From: Trichoplax sp. H2
Lineage: Eukaryota; Placozoa; Uniplacotomia; Trichoplacea
Length of the DNA: 64,000 bases
Assembly (NCBI GenBank): GCA_003344405.1
Contig: NOWV01000108.1
Span: forward strand, 62,001 to 126,000
Direction: 5' to 3'
In this document: positions 51,670-64,000 of the stretch, piece by piece
How positions within the stretch are numbered: the first letter of the stretch is position 1
Layout: each line of letters opens with the position of its first letter
Notes under the pieces: generated by a model
The model's input: the letters and a program-made list of their open reading frames with translations, nothing else
What the model was told of the DNA's origin: nothing
Databases searched by the model: none
Made by a program: the position numbers and the translations under genes

Positions 51670-53330
51670 GACGTCGTATTTTCTACAGTTTTGTACTAAA
51701 TGCGTATTTAGTATGAAAACTATGGAAAAGAAGTGGAGTAGTTGACTACTTCTATACTAACTACTTCTTTAATTTATTTCGTAACGTACTTAGTATGGCA
51801 AAGAAGTGGAGTAGTTGACTACTTCTATACTAACTACTTCTTGAATTTATTTCGTAACGTACTTAGTATGGCAAAGAAGTGGAGTAGTTGACTACTTCTA
51901 TACTAAATACGTATTTAATGGATTTAGTAACGTCTTAAGTATGGAAACTATGGAAAAGAAGTGGAGTAGTTGACTACTTCTATACTAACTACTTATTTAA
52001 TTTATTTAGTAACGTACTTAGTATGGCTAAAGAAGTGGAGTAGTTGACTACTTCTATACTAACTACTTATTTAATTTATTTAGTAACGTACTTAGTATGG
52101 CAAAGAAGTGGAGTAGTTGATTACTTCTATACTAAATACGTATTTAATGTATTTAATAACGTCTTAAGTATGGAAACTATGGACAAGAAGTGGAGTAGTT
52201 GACTACTTCTATACTAACTACTTATTTAATTTATTTAGTAACGTACTTAGTATGGCAAAGAAGTGGAGTAGTTGACTACTTCTATACTAAATACGTATTT
52301 AATGTATTTAGTAACGTCTTAAGTATGGAAACTATGGAAAAGAAGTGGAGTAGTTGACTACCTCTATACTAAATACGTATTTAATGTATTTAATAACGTC
52401 TTAAGTATGGAAACTATGGAAAAGAAGTCGAGTAGTTGACCAATTCTATACTATATACGTATTAAATACGAAAAGTGTGAAAAGAAGTTGAGTGGTTCTA
52501 CACTTTTATGCTAAATATGTATTAAGTATGAAAAGGATGGAAAAAGAAGTGGAGTAGTTGACTACTTCTATACTAACTACTTGTTTAATTTATTTCGTAA
52601 CGTACTTAGTAAGGAAAAGAAGTGGAGTAGTTGACTACTTGTATACTAAATATGTATTTAATGTATTTAATAAAACGTATTTAGTACGAAAATTATGGAC
52701 AAGAAGTGGAGTAGTTGATTATTTATTTGTATACTAAATACGTATTGAATGTATTTAGTAACGTATTTAGTATGAAAATTATGGACAAGGAGTGGAGTAG
52801 TTGACTACTTGCATACTAAATACGTATTGAATGTATTAGGTAAGGTATTTAGTATGGAAAGTAGGACAAGAAGTGGAGTAGTTGACTATTTGTATACTAA
52901 TTACGTTATTTATTAATACGTATTTCATGTATATCGTATTTAGTAGGAAAAGTATGGAATGGAAGTCGAGTAGTTGACTACTTCTACTGTGCAGTATCTA
53001 CTAGATACGTATGTAATCTATTTAGTACTAGTAACATACGCTTATTTAGTATGAAAAGTAGAAAAAAGAAGTGGGGTAATTGAATAGACGAAAGACTTGT
53101 CCTCAATACGTATAAAGTATGAAAAGGATGGAAAAGGAAGTGGAATACTTCCATACTGCTAATACTACATCGATCCTCTACAGTACTAAATGCCTATTGA
53201 GTATGAAAAAGAAGTTGAGTCATTGAATAGGCGAAAAAACAGGAGACGTTTGTATTTTCTCTACTTCTCTACTCAATACAGACGCGTATTGAGTATGAAA
53301 AGTATGAAAAGAGCAAGTGTCGTTGTTGGA
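51670..53330. repeat. Tandem array with palindromic units, 72 and 83 bp, about twenty copies
   Basis: AAGAAGTGGAGTAGTTGACT recurs at about 51728, 51800, 51873, 51956, 52028, 52105, 52186, 52258, 52342 and onward, spaced about 72 or 83 bp, so two unit lengths interleave. Each unit has the dyad AGTAGT-TG-ACTACT; the longer type also has the perfect palindrome TAAATACGTATTTA. Copies decay toward the right end. Confidence 0.94.
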
Positions 53331-54640
53331 TCGCTTTCAACAACGACCAGTATTAACTGATCTACTCGACATCTTGAGTATGAAAGCGATGGTAAAACAA
53401 GTGGACTCGACGAGTAAAAACTGGTCTATGGTCATAGTATCGTCTATGCTCTATCTCCTTGTAGACTGTACTTGTAAACGAACTGCATCTTGAGTACAGG
53501 GAATCAAACATAACCAAAACTGCAGTTGGCCATTTTTTTTTTTTTTTCCCCCCCCCCAGGCCCACACCAACCTGGTCGTTGGTTTGCCTTAGCGTTTTAG
53601 ACGACATGACGGCTGCGCACTAGGTGGCATGAGCTGGCAACAGGACCGTGTTTCTTTCTGATAGACAATACTTCTGTTGTCATGGATAATCATGCTTGAC
53701 TATAGGTGAATAGAGTGGTACGCGCGACACAACCTTCAATCCCCAACTGGGCCCAACCGGGCCCACTATAAAAGACCTGGTGACATGTTTCTCCCGCCCA
53801 AACTTCATTACGTTTAGGGTAACTGTAGGGACACCAAGGAGACCGACGAGTCCAAGGCAACAGCTCCGGTAGTCAAGGGAGATCGACGTGGATAGGTTCG
53901 TATTTTTTTTTTATCATCAACAATTCCCTACCAACGATCGTTACTAAGGCGATGATCGCCTTGGACACTAGGAGGGGTAGAATTTGCAGTCAATGCAAAG
54001 TGGAGTAGGGTTGTTGCAGCCTAAGGCAGTCGATTTACTTGAATTTATTGCTTTCTTGGCCTAGTTGGCCTTTGGGATTGCCATCATGTCGTATCTTTCA
54101 TCATTCCATTTTCGTCTTTTGTCTTGCTTCTTTTGACCGCTTCAAATAACTTGGTTTAAAGGGAGAGAGAGAGAGAGAGAGAGGTTTCTTTCGTCTAGGA
54201 CTTGTTGTCATCACTGTCTAGTCGACTGGTTGATAGCGAGCTCATCTCCATTAGGGCACATTGCCTATCCAAGGGTCAGTTTTTTTCATGCATGGCCTCT
54301 TTTGCAATGCAAGCCGTAAATCCACGATCCAAGGGGGAAAAACATCATGACAGCGATGGCGATCTCTTGCATTGTTCTTTCTTTTCTTCATTCCTTTACC
54401 CTTGTTAGGACTCTTGTCTTCCAACTTTTTCTCTATTTTAGTATCAGCGATAGAGTACACGACAACCATGGGATAGGCCGATCGGATCAAAACGACAAAC
54501 CATGGACATCGTCTTGATCGACACAAGGCATCAATCATCTTTGCAAATTAAAACTCTTCTACCATCAAATACGGCACTAGTCCATAGTCAATTTGATCGA
54601 TACGATAGGTTTGGGGGCCACCCCTTGACCCCCTCCAATT
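53331..54640. other. GC-richer non-coding stretch with promoter-like words and homopolymers
   Basis: T16 followed directly by C10 at about 53530-53560, a GGGCCCACTATAAAAGACC stretch with a TATAAAAG word near 53769, and a (GA)n microsatellite at about 54164-54183. No coding frame near it is credible. It could be part of an old transposable element or an unannotated promoter. Confidence 0.35.
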
Positions 54641-55030
54641 TCCTCTTGTATGCATGAAAATACGCCAGTTGCATCATCCTACTCTTACTTCTGACTCTAT
54701 CAAGTCTTATCCTACTTTACATGGACTCTCTCGTCATACCTTAGACAACATTGGCCTTCGTAGACATGTCCACATACCTTATTGTCGGTTACTACAATCG
54801 GATGGACGCGATCAAACATGCTACATCCATCTTCAATCCTTCCCCCATTCTAATACTGTCATCGTACTCTTTCTTCTGACTTGATCAAGTCTTATTCTAC
54901 TTTCAATGTACTCTCTCTCGTCATACCTTAGACAACATTGGCCGCTGTAGACTTGTCCACATACCTTATTATCGGATGGACGCGATCAAACATGCTACCA
55001 TCCATCTTCAATCCTTCCCCCATTCCAATA
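54641..55030. repeat. Two-copy duplication, offset about 175-190 bp
   Basis: TCGTCATACCTTAGACAACA appears near 54732 and 54919, and GACGCGATCAAACATGCTAC near 54804 and 54979, each followed by ATCTTCAATCCTTCCCCCAT. Confidence 0.85.
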
Positions 55031-55760
55031 CTGTCATCATCATTCTTTCTTCTTACTCTATCCACTTTTTGATTCGACATTGGATCTCGCTTCATTCATA
55101 CTGTCCATGCTTTTCTAACGAGAGTATGCCCAACCAGGAGGAGGAGGAGGATGATGGTGAAATCAGCCCCATTATTTTCGCCTACAGCAATATCATAGAC
55201 GCGATCAACATGGTTGGTCCAAGTTGAGTCCTTTCCTTATGACCATTTTTCTTGACCACATCAAGTTTTACTATACATTGGATAAACTTTCATCTTCACT
55301 CTTTCCATTGCTTTGACTGTACTAGGCCTTATTCCCAATTTTAGTCTCTTTCTAGATGAAAAGATTTTTCATCATTGTTCTTTCTTCTCAACTATAGTAC
55401 TCTAGCCAGTTTTACTGGACATTAGATATACTTGATTCCCATAATATGTTGATATTGGTCATACTTTGTCCAATCATGATGATGAAATCAGCCATTGCAA
55501 AATACTATCATGATAATTCTTCCTAATGGACATAGGGTATACTTTCATCCATACTATTTACACTCGCTAATCATGTGGTATACCATCCATTTCTTAGACC
55601 TTTACTTTGCTGCTGACGACTGCTTTTCTTACCTCTTATAGACTATAGCTTCCAGTCGTAGCTAGTGAATCAATTTTTTCCCCCATCACTATTGTACAAA
55701 CACACAAAGATAGAAATCTCCATTTTATTTTATTACGGTACTACTGATTGGAGAGTTATT
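55031..55760. other. Non-coding, no gene seen
   Basis: Pyrimidine-rich top strand. Open frames are short and unlike proteins. Confidence 0.4.
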
Positions 55761-55769
55761 ATACACACA

Positions 55770-56010
55770 AAGACAAAAGTAATCCTTTCCCAATAGATGG
55801 ATAGTCCATAGGCGACAGCACTTTATACAATATCGGTTATAATAACTATAACTTGAAGGACAACGATTTGTATTCAAACTCTAGCCAATCGTTCAAAGTA
55901 ATCCTTTCCCAATAGATGGATAGTCAATAGGCGATAACACTTTATAGAATAGGACTATATCGATTATAATAACTATAACTTTAATGGCAACGATTTGCTT
56001 TCAAACTGTA
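55770..56010. repeat. Two-copy tandem duplication, unit about 118 bp
   Basis: AAGTAATCCTTTCCCAATAG is found near 55777 and 55896. Both copies continue through ATGGATAGTC and TATAATAACTATAACTT to a CAAACT...CAATCG block. Confidence 0.9.
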
Positions 56011-59000
56011 GTCAATCGGTCTCGCCATCATTACATATACTGAATACTGTATACAGAAAGCGTTCATCCATTCTTGCTACTATACGCGTATGCAAGCTTC
56101 AAGATTGCCTGTCGAGAAAGAAAGATACTATTCTCGCTGACCATTTGCCCACTGTCGTAGATTAGTCAATTTAACATGACAACATTGAGTTCTCATCTCT
56201 CTACTATTCCACTGCAGTACATACTCGTTCTTCTCTTTCGTTTTACCATATTCATGGTATTACTAAGAATGAAAAATGTCCATACATTAATCAATATTTT
56301 CTGACTGCGATACTTCTTGCAATGTTGACACATTGGGTAGTAAAATAAAAATAAAAATACTTAAATATGCATTATACATAAGCATGTAGCTTCTATTCTA
56401 TCTACTGGTATATCATTTGGTGAATTATTATCAAAAGTATTCCCTGTATAGCACATTATGACCTTCATTCTATCACCTATTAACTACATTCATGCATAGA
56501 TTGATGATAGAAATGATGTAATGGACCGCCACTGCTCATTCAACTAATTTGTCTTAACTTATTCTCAACAGAATAAACTTAAAATGGCGATGATTGTTAT
56601 TAATTGATTATTCAATTCATCTCTTTTCTCCATTTACATTAACCATTCAAAGTTAGACTGTAAATTACTTTACTCTTCTTTAATTGTACGAATATTGGTT
56701 ATGCAGGAGAATTTATTAGTAAAGCAAATTGAAAAAAAAGTTGTCATCTTGTTCTCTATACTCCCACATTAGTCTTAATACAGAATCCTGTTTCGAGATT
56801 GGATTTTAATTCAAGTATCTGATACAATGCATATGAAAAAATGGACAGTAGACTATATTGATATTAACCAACAATCTAACGATACCCAAAAATCTTAGAG
56901 ATGGATTGAATGTATGCTTAAAGTACTGGATCCATCTTTCCCTTTTGAACTATTTTGTATGTAAAAGGAAATAACGGCTTCAAATAGACAACTCAATCCC
57001 TTCCAGTACTATTTGAGGCAGCTTATTAACTTAAAATTATAAATACAATTTAATGAGTGTAACAACCAATCATAGTTTTACATTTGATTAGTATCTACTT
57101 ATTCAAGTATCAGAACCACTTTATACCATATCCACATGACTCAATTGACTTTGAGCTATAATGAATAATATAACGATCTGCCTAGATGGATCATACATAA
57201 TGATCTACACCTCGACAGAAAAATCATCAATCTTTTGAATAATGAATGATAGCTCTACGTAAACCATATCAATAACAATTTTTATTACTTAAATAAGCAC
57301 ATACGATTCATGAAAAACTTATTCTCTTCTCATACAATCTAATGATGTTGATGCCTTTGTCTTGATCCAACTTTTTTCCTACATTATCCAACTGATATAC
57401 GTAATATAGAATTACTGTATTATACGTAGAACAGCAATGTTGACGATATTTTTCCCGATAGATGTAGTCATTTTTAACAATGATGATTCTTCTTCTTGTA
57501 GTTCATTTTATATAATCCAGGAGACGGTAGAATGATCGATCCATTTTTACCCTTTATCCTTCTTTATTTTTCTATCACACACGCTATCAAACTACAGTTT
57601 ATAAATTTTGAACAATATTGTAGTCAATCTCGCACTAGAAGTAACTAGGAAAAAATAGAGTATAAACTATCAATCTTATATAGCTTTGATAGTGACCAAA
57701 GTGACTGAATGTAAATTAATTACCCAACGATACAATCTGTTTCTACGTTACGACAAAGAACAGAGTAATCATCTTTATCTTCTCTCGGATTCTCTGACTG
57801 CATTTTATACTAGTACTCTTTCCGACTGGGAAAGATGCTAGCTGTACGTCTTCACTTACTCGGGATGATTGTTTTCTGATATATCAACTTGATAGTATTA
57901 CTAATGCTAATACCAGTATTGGCGAGATTACTGATATTACCAATCTTGTTAAAAATAGATTTAGTATAGGCATTAAAAGAATTTTAATTTACTTCTCTTA
58001 ACGTCTCTATTTAAAATATCGGTAAAATTCATAATGGATAATACTTAATTTAGAACAACAATATATTTTGTTGATATAGTACTGTATCCAATATCCAATT
58101 AGAAGAAATATTGATCGACCATCATTCTACCTTATGACCTATTGCTTTTGTTGATTAGGATGTCAGAAAATAGCCACCATTAATACAAATACAGTCTTAA
58201 GAAACTACTATTCAATATGCAGAAAGGTCTTACAGTATTAATATACTCCAATGAGTTACTACTATACTGTACATACAGGTGTAAGATCGCTATCTATTTC
58301 TTGTGTTCCATTTTGTTATTACCAATGGATGAAGAGTTGTTTTAAATAAGAAGGCGACTAATACGACAGTGCAATGTTATTATCTGTAATTTCAACCAAA
58401 GTATATTAATATAATATCTCATTACTACATGTACTACAAAATTGATCGATTCTATTAATTCCTTACCTTCTACTTATTTGCTAATATATTGTGAACAACA
58501 CAGTAAAATCGATTTTAAAGGTGATGCATATTAGTTGTTGGATAACTTCTAGATATATATGACAACTTTGCATCAATTCAGTAGTGTATGTTTTATACTT
58601 GTATTCAACTGTAACTTTTTGATGATATTCTACTACATATCTTTGTAACATAAATGCGCCAATAATAGAAACATCATACTTGTAGAAAAGGATATATCTA
58701 CCATTAATTATTCTCGCAACAGTTCTATACATCGCCAAGATAAATCTGCATAGCTTTTTAAATCGTGACTGTCGCTATAACATTAATTACTAAAAATCAG
58801 ATCTTTTGAAAGCTCAGGGGTAGCAATATCACGTAAAATGACAACTATCTAACTGTTAATTCACTGGAGCAATTGTATACTGCTAGGGCTAAATCTCATT
58901 TAGATGATAGCTATTATTATAAATTTTAGCTATCAAAATTAGATAGTTTGGAGGCCAAGAGGAGCAATACTATACGAATGATAAATTTAACTTTAAATTA

Positions 59001-59808
59001 TATTTTATCATGATTCATGTATTGTCCAGATAACTTTGTAGTTAATCTACATATTTTACAATTTTATGACTATTACTGTAAATTAAATGACGTGTTACTA
59101 AAAAATCGTGTTAGCTTGAAAATTGAGGAGGAACTGACTGAATGAAATGGTTTATTCAAGTGTTGGTCATTCTCTCATATTTCTTCGCTATGTATAGATT
59201 TAATGTTACAGGTGTATTTATATATTAATTACCGGAAATTTACCCGCTACTAATCACTTCATTAGATGAATTTGTTAATCAAATTATTTAGTTATCCTGG
59301 TCAATTGGGAAACAGCCATGTATAACAGTGTAAACACTTTACGGCATTGCTAAACACGTATAAAAATTACGATGAGAATCCTCAACCTTAATGTTCTGTG
59401 CTTTTGACGATCATCAACTTTTCTATATACTCTAATTATAAATGTATATGTTATTTATGATACAATAATGATGATACACGAAGCTACACTAGTTCATTAC
59501 CATGTGTAAGATCTAAAATGTAGTATGAGCTACACTGTAAATTACAACAGCCAAAATAGTACTGTCGAGATTGAGATTTATATTTTAAGTTTTAATTCGC
59601 TCATATCTAGAAAATATTTTTTTAATTATTTATTTATCTTTTCTATTATAGATAAGTACCAGTATTAGATCATCTCATTGATATCATCAACCAAACTATT
59701 AATGTCAGATTAATAAACCGAAAAAGGAAAATAGCAAATATAAAATATCGACAAACGATTTAAAACTTCCTTATCAAATATTTTTGTCAATTACTACACT
59801 CAACCCAG
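56011..59808. other. Long gene-poor stretch before RFX
   Basis: About 3.8 kb, AT-rich. The 5' exon(s) and promoter of the RFX gene should lie here or further left, but I could not identify them. The minus-strand frame at 58481-58738 is unrecognised. Confidence 0.4.
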
Positions 59809-62800
59809 AAAGTTACCGTGGCGCAACAACAACCACCACAACAGAGCGCTTTCATGCAAGGGCAGCCACAAAATAGAGGTATGGCTTATCCACCACCACC
59901 ACCACCACCACCTGGGACTGATGTTCAATATTCGGTTGATCCGAATACAGGAGACAGCATGTATCCTAATGGTGCTGTGTAAGTAAATATATACGCAGTA
60001 ATTATGTTTCGTAAGTTTAAAAAATTTGTTTAATTAGATTTTAAGTCAATCTTTTATTTATACTGACTATTTATCGAGATAAATTTATAATTTCATTTTA
60101 TATTAGCATGTCGAATAATATAATGATATTAAAGTATTAATTGATGACACTATAGTTGTATGGTATTGTATATGTATACTAATTGGCGTTACTTGTAGTA
60201 GGGGAGTCAACTATGGCTATGCCGATGGTAATACTATTTATGCTCATCATCCGCCAGCCGTCTCATCGTCTTATTACGAAGCCGGTCAAGCTAATGTAGT
60301 AACAAGTGGTGCTCAAATGATGGGTCAGGTATCCACTGGACCTGGGACTTACGTTGTCCCACAAAGTGGGGGAATCAAGGAAAATTATCCAGTCCCTCAT
60401 ACTACTCGTGCACCACCTGCTACGGTATTAAATTTTATCCTTATACGAAATATATAGCATTTACATTCGTTTACGATGCAATACTATAGCTGTAAATAGT
60501 TGGCGATTGTTAAAGGTGAAAATCAATTTGCATAAATCTGTATATTGGCAGTGTACAGTACTACGTAGAAATCATTTTAGCTATAACAAGTAACCTTGAT
60601 GATAACTTTCAACAAGTTCAACTCTCTTATTTATTAGAGTCCAAGATCAGATTTTTAGTAGCTAACAAGTAGCGCATAAACAGAATTTCAAAGTCTTACA
60701 GCATCTGCTATAGCTTAATAAATATTATTTAGCAGCAATGTGCTATATTGTAACACCTTTGCACTATTAACTAATAAGTAGATCTAAGGTGCTAATCAAT
60801 TAATTAAGTACTTGAAAGACAACTTGCCATAAGCCTTTTAACTCCTAAGTGGACATGCACATATACAGTATATATACATACTAATATGAAATACTCCATT
60901 TCTTATATAATTAATATATTCACATGGACAGGTTCAGTGGCTATTGGACAACTATGAAACAGCAGATGGTGTTAGTCTACCGCGGAGTTTGTTATACAGC
61001 CACTATTTACGTCATTGTGAGGCTAACAAATTAGATCCCGTGAACGCTGCCAGTTTTGGCAAGTTAATTCGTTCTGTTTTTATCGGATTAAAAACTAGAA
61101 GATTAGGCACTAGGTAATTCCAAAATCTAAAGAATGTTTTTTAGTTTATTGCTATGCATACCAAAATTCTTAGCGAATGCTAATAATTGCTCATTCATAT
61201 CGATGGTGTAATATAGGGGTAATTCGAAATACCATTATTATGGTATTAGGATAAAACCGACTTCTCCATTAAACAATTTACAAGAAGATTGGCAAATGGC
61301 AATGAGACAGCAGCCAACACAGCAAATAAAAAGGTTAGTGCTATTTATGGAACCTTACGAAAGAAAACCTTTTCGAAAGTAAAATCATATAGTAATCTCA
61401 AGATCTACGAATATGTAATAATATGGTAATATTAATGTGGTAGTAAAAGTAAAGCATACTGTTGATAGCATACGTGTATGCTTACTTACTATTTGCTATT
61501 ATGATAAACTGTACTCTGAAATACTTAAATTTAAATTTGCTTACGGTAGTAAAACCGATGGTAGTGATCAAGATGGTCAAGGTGAACAAGAAGATGAAAA
61601 TGAAGTAGATTCTGAACATGAAACAAATCAACAACATCAACATCAACAATTTCTTGGTGATGCTAGTACCGCTTTACCTAATTTTGAAACTCTAGAACTA
61701 GCTGATAATGAAATCCCTGATGGCATTAAAGCTGCTGATGTAGTCACGTTTGCACAGATGTACCGTGAACATTGTGAAGTAAATAAATTGAAGTGATACT
61801 GTAGACATTTTACTACAGATATTTGATTGTTAAGAATTAAATACTGTGAGAGATCGATCTGATACATTGCTTATAGTCGATTTTACTAAATATTCTTACA
61901 TTATATTTAGGGCATCCTAAATGTTATTGTCAACTTGCAATTTGAAACGGTGCTAACGCTATGGAAAAATTTTTGGAGGTGTCCTGTTGGTTCAGAAGAA
62001 CCAGAAGCTATGGAAACCGATGCCCCTATGCCTGAAATTTCTGACAAAGATCGGTTGGTGATTTACGCTAAAACAGTTAAAATAATAATTTATACAATAA
62101 AACATCCTCTTTGCTTACATTATAATGATATTTTTGTACCTTGTAACGGCAGTCAAGAAGCCTTGGATAAAATGGAACAACGATTACCAAAACAAAAATT
62201 GGTTATATTGTGTAGCATTGAAAATGTAACATTTTATATGAAAAAATGCGACTACTGCCTATACCAAGCTTTAGTTGACGTTTTAGTTCCCGATGTTTTA
62301 CGGCCAATACCTCGTTAGTTCATATCTGTAAAAATATATTTTTATGTATTAACGCCGAAATATGTTAAGGTGATATATGATTTCTTATGAATGTTGTTCG
62401 ATGCTTACCTATACTAGCTGCTCTTACCCAAGCTATTCGTAACTTTGCGAAGAATCTTGAAAGTCAGTTGATAGCTAGCATGGTTGGAATTCCTCAAGCT
62501 ATCCAATCTGCAAAGGTAAATTAAAATATGATCCTACAATTTAGAAGTTTAATTGCTATAATGCGCCTAAGATTCATTGTAGGGTATAAAGCTAACTTAA
62601 TCATGCTACATGTTCACGTTTAGATGATAGCCGTAAATGCTTTTTCGCAAACATTACGAAGATATACATCATTGAATCATTTGGCTCAAGCAACACGAGC
62701 AGTCCTCCAGAATTCAAATCAAATTAGCCAGATGTTGAGCGATCTCAACCGAGTTGACTTCTCAAATGTCCATGTGAGTACTAAATACGCCGTATATATT

Positions 62801-63815
62801 CATATTTATATATCTAATTAAACGCAAATGGTAGCAATCAATCAATCTCAACATTACTTTAGGAGCAAGCATCGTGGGTTTGCCAATGCGATGAAAATAT
62901 AGTTCATCGTTTAGAGTCAGACTTTAAGACTACGTTGCAACAACAGGTAAAAATTAGTATACAATCTTGCTATAAATTTGCAGCTGGTATACAATATAAC
63001 ATAGCAAATCGACTATTAAATGGATAGAAATCCTTAGAGCAATGGTCAGAATGGTTAAAGAATGTTGTAGATTCATGCCTGGAATCTTTTAAAGAAGGCC
63101 ATAATTTTGCTAAAGCAGCCCGTGAATTTTTATTAAAGTGGTCATTTTACAGGTACGAATATACTTCTACAGTTAAATGGTTACTTCATTTGCAATAACA
63201 ATGAATCAGTTAAATTTGCCACTAAGTTTTCCACTAGCGTTAAATTCAATAACTGTAGCCATAATAATATGAAATTCTTTAAATGGCCCTTTCAGCTCCA
63301 TGGTTATCCGCGATCTTACTCTGCGTAGTGCAGCAAGTTTTGGCTCCTTTCATTTAATAAGGCTCTTATATGACGAATATATGTTTTATATCATCGAGCA
63401 TAAAGTTGCTGCAGCTGTTGGTCAGACACCGATTAAAGTTATGGCAGAGGTACTTTCACAGATATAACAGATCTAATCGTAAAACAACTATAATATTGAA
63501 ATATTCTCACAATAACAAATAATAATATCTTTTTTCTGGTAAAGCAATTGGCCTCCTTAGCACGTTCAAGCTCTGTTATCGAAGATTCTAGCATACTCGC
63601 GATGCAAACTTGTACGAATAATGTTATATAGTAATATTATACTCTTTGGCTACACTTGTCAGACATTTGATAACTTTGATTCCTTACTCATCATAGCTAA
63701 TTTAGAAAGTGGTGAAGATAATATATCTATTGCAAAATGTGATGAAGCGAACGTTGCTGGAGCTCCATTGGATGATATTGATGATAGCGCTAATGCAGAA
63801 GCTAAGATGGAATAG
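59809..63815 (+). CDS. RFX1/2/3: RFX1/2/3-type winged-helix transcription factor, 5' end missing
   Basis: Binds X-box DNA as a dimer; RFX2/RFX3 drive ciliary genes in animals (established). Exons: 59809-59978, 60199-60424, 60932-61113, 61217-61333, 61550-61778, 61911-62053, 62153-62313, 62418-62515, 62624-62773, 62863-62946, 63028-63152, 63296-63449, 63545-63611 and 63697-63815, 674 visible residues. Exon 1 as seen is Gln/Pro-rich with an eight-proline run and opens without ATG, so an upstream exon is needed. DNA-binding domain: [59 protein letters not shown]. The conserved B, C and dimerisation regions follow: [105 protein letters not shown]. The tail is acidic. The 99-bp intron 62054-62152 is in frame and stop-free. 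Confidence 0.95.
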
Positions 63816-64000
63816 TTAAAACTGTATTTGCTAGAGTTACCTGTAATAATAACGATATGGCTTGAACTTTCAGTCTCATCGATGTAAAAGTGGCTAGCTG
63901 TAAATTAATGATATGAACCATTATCTTTAGACAAGTGTAAATGTGGTCATCTAGTTCAACTTATTACTCTTTGTACGTTTAAATATTTTAAAAATTGGAT
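63816..64000. other. 3' flank of RFX
   Basis: AT-rich, short, no feature seen before the window ends. Confidence 0.4.

Noticed and set aside
58481-58738. 85-aa minus-strand frame in the gap before RFX
   Set aside because: No recognisable motif, starts and ends without convincing splice sites, and composition fits random AT-rich sequence.
1-64000. CRISPR arrays, given the many regular repeats
   Set aside because: Repeats are contiguous tandem units without unique spacers, in a eukaryotic gene context.

Overview
This is a eukaryotic nuclear window: AT-rich, with genes split into many short exons by GT-AG introns that are mostly about 90-300 bp. No operons, ribosome binding sites or phage/plasmid features were seen. 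Every gene I can name is animal-like: PIF1, ALG2, TTC33, MPV17L2, SLC30A7 (ZnT7), DPH5, CCDC17 and an RFX1/2/3-type factor. Their proteins align closely, from memory, with the human ones. Compact, intron-rich and AT-rich genes with conserved animal proteins suggest an early-branching metazoan. A placozoan (Trichoplax/Hoilungia type) is my best guess, but this is inference and was not tested.

Layout. 1-730: minisatellite. 831-3420 (+): PIF1 helicase in 6 exons. 5196-6422 (-): intronless ALG2. 7045-8115: 91-bp minisatellite. 8642-9946 (+): TTC33 in 5 exons. 10576-12006 (-): MPV17L2 in 4 exons, one of only 30 bp. 12440-14330: 135-bp minisatellite. 16348-19041 (-): SLC30A7, 11 exons seen, first exon not found. 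19115-23480: three more tandem arrays and an island rich in GTAC/CAGTAC words. 25767-36218 (+): a gene I rebuilt across a ~7-kb intron, with an N-terminal EH domain joined to a very long charged coiled coil made of repeated modules. 37511-39957 (-): DPH5 in 8 exons. 42358-48141 (+): CCDC17 in 15 exons. 48960-50500 and 51670-53330: large tandem arrays. 53330-59800: no recognisable gene. 59809-63815 (+): RFX factor, 14 exons seen, 5' end not found.

Functions. The genes look like ordinary housekeeping and ciliary neighbours, not one system: DNA helicase (PIF1), N-glycan assembly (ALG2), mitochondrial membrane protein (MPV17L2), Golgi zinc import (ZnT7), diphthamide synthesis (DPH5), and two genes with a possible ciliary link (CCDC17 and RFX). 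Most sizeable gaps, and several introns, hold tandem arrays with a unit sequence of their own (about 72-210 bp), and this is the most striking large-scale property of the window. The most original gene is the EH-domain/coiled-coil protein at 25.8-36.2 kb.
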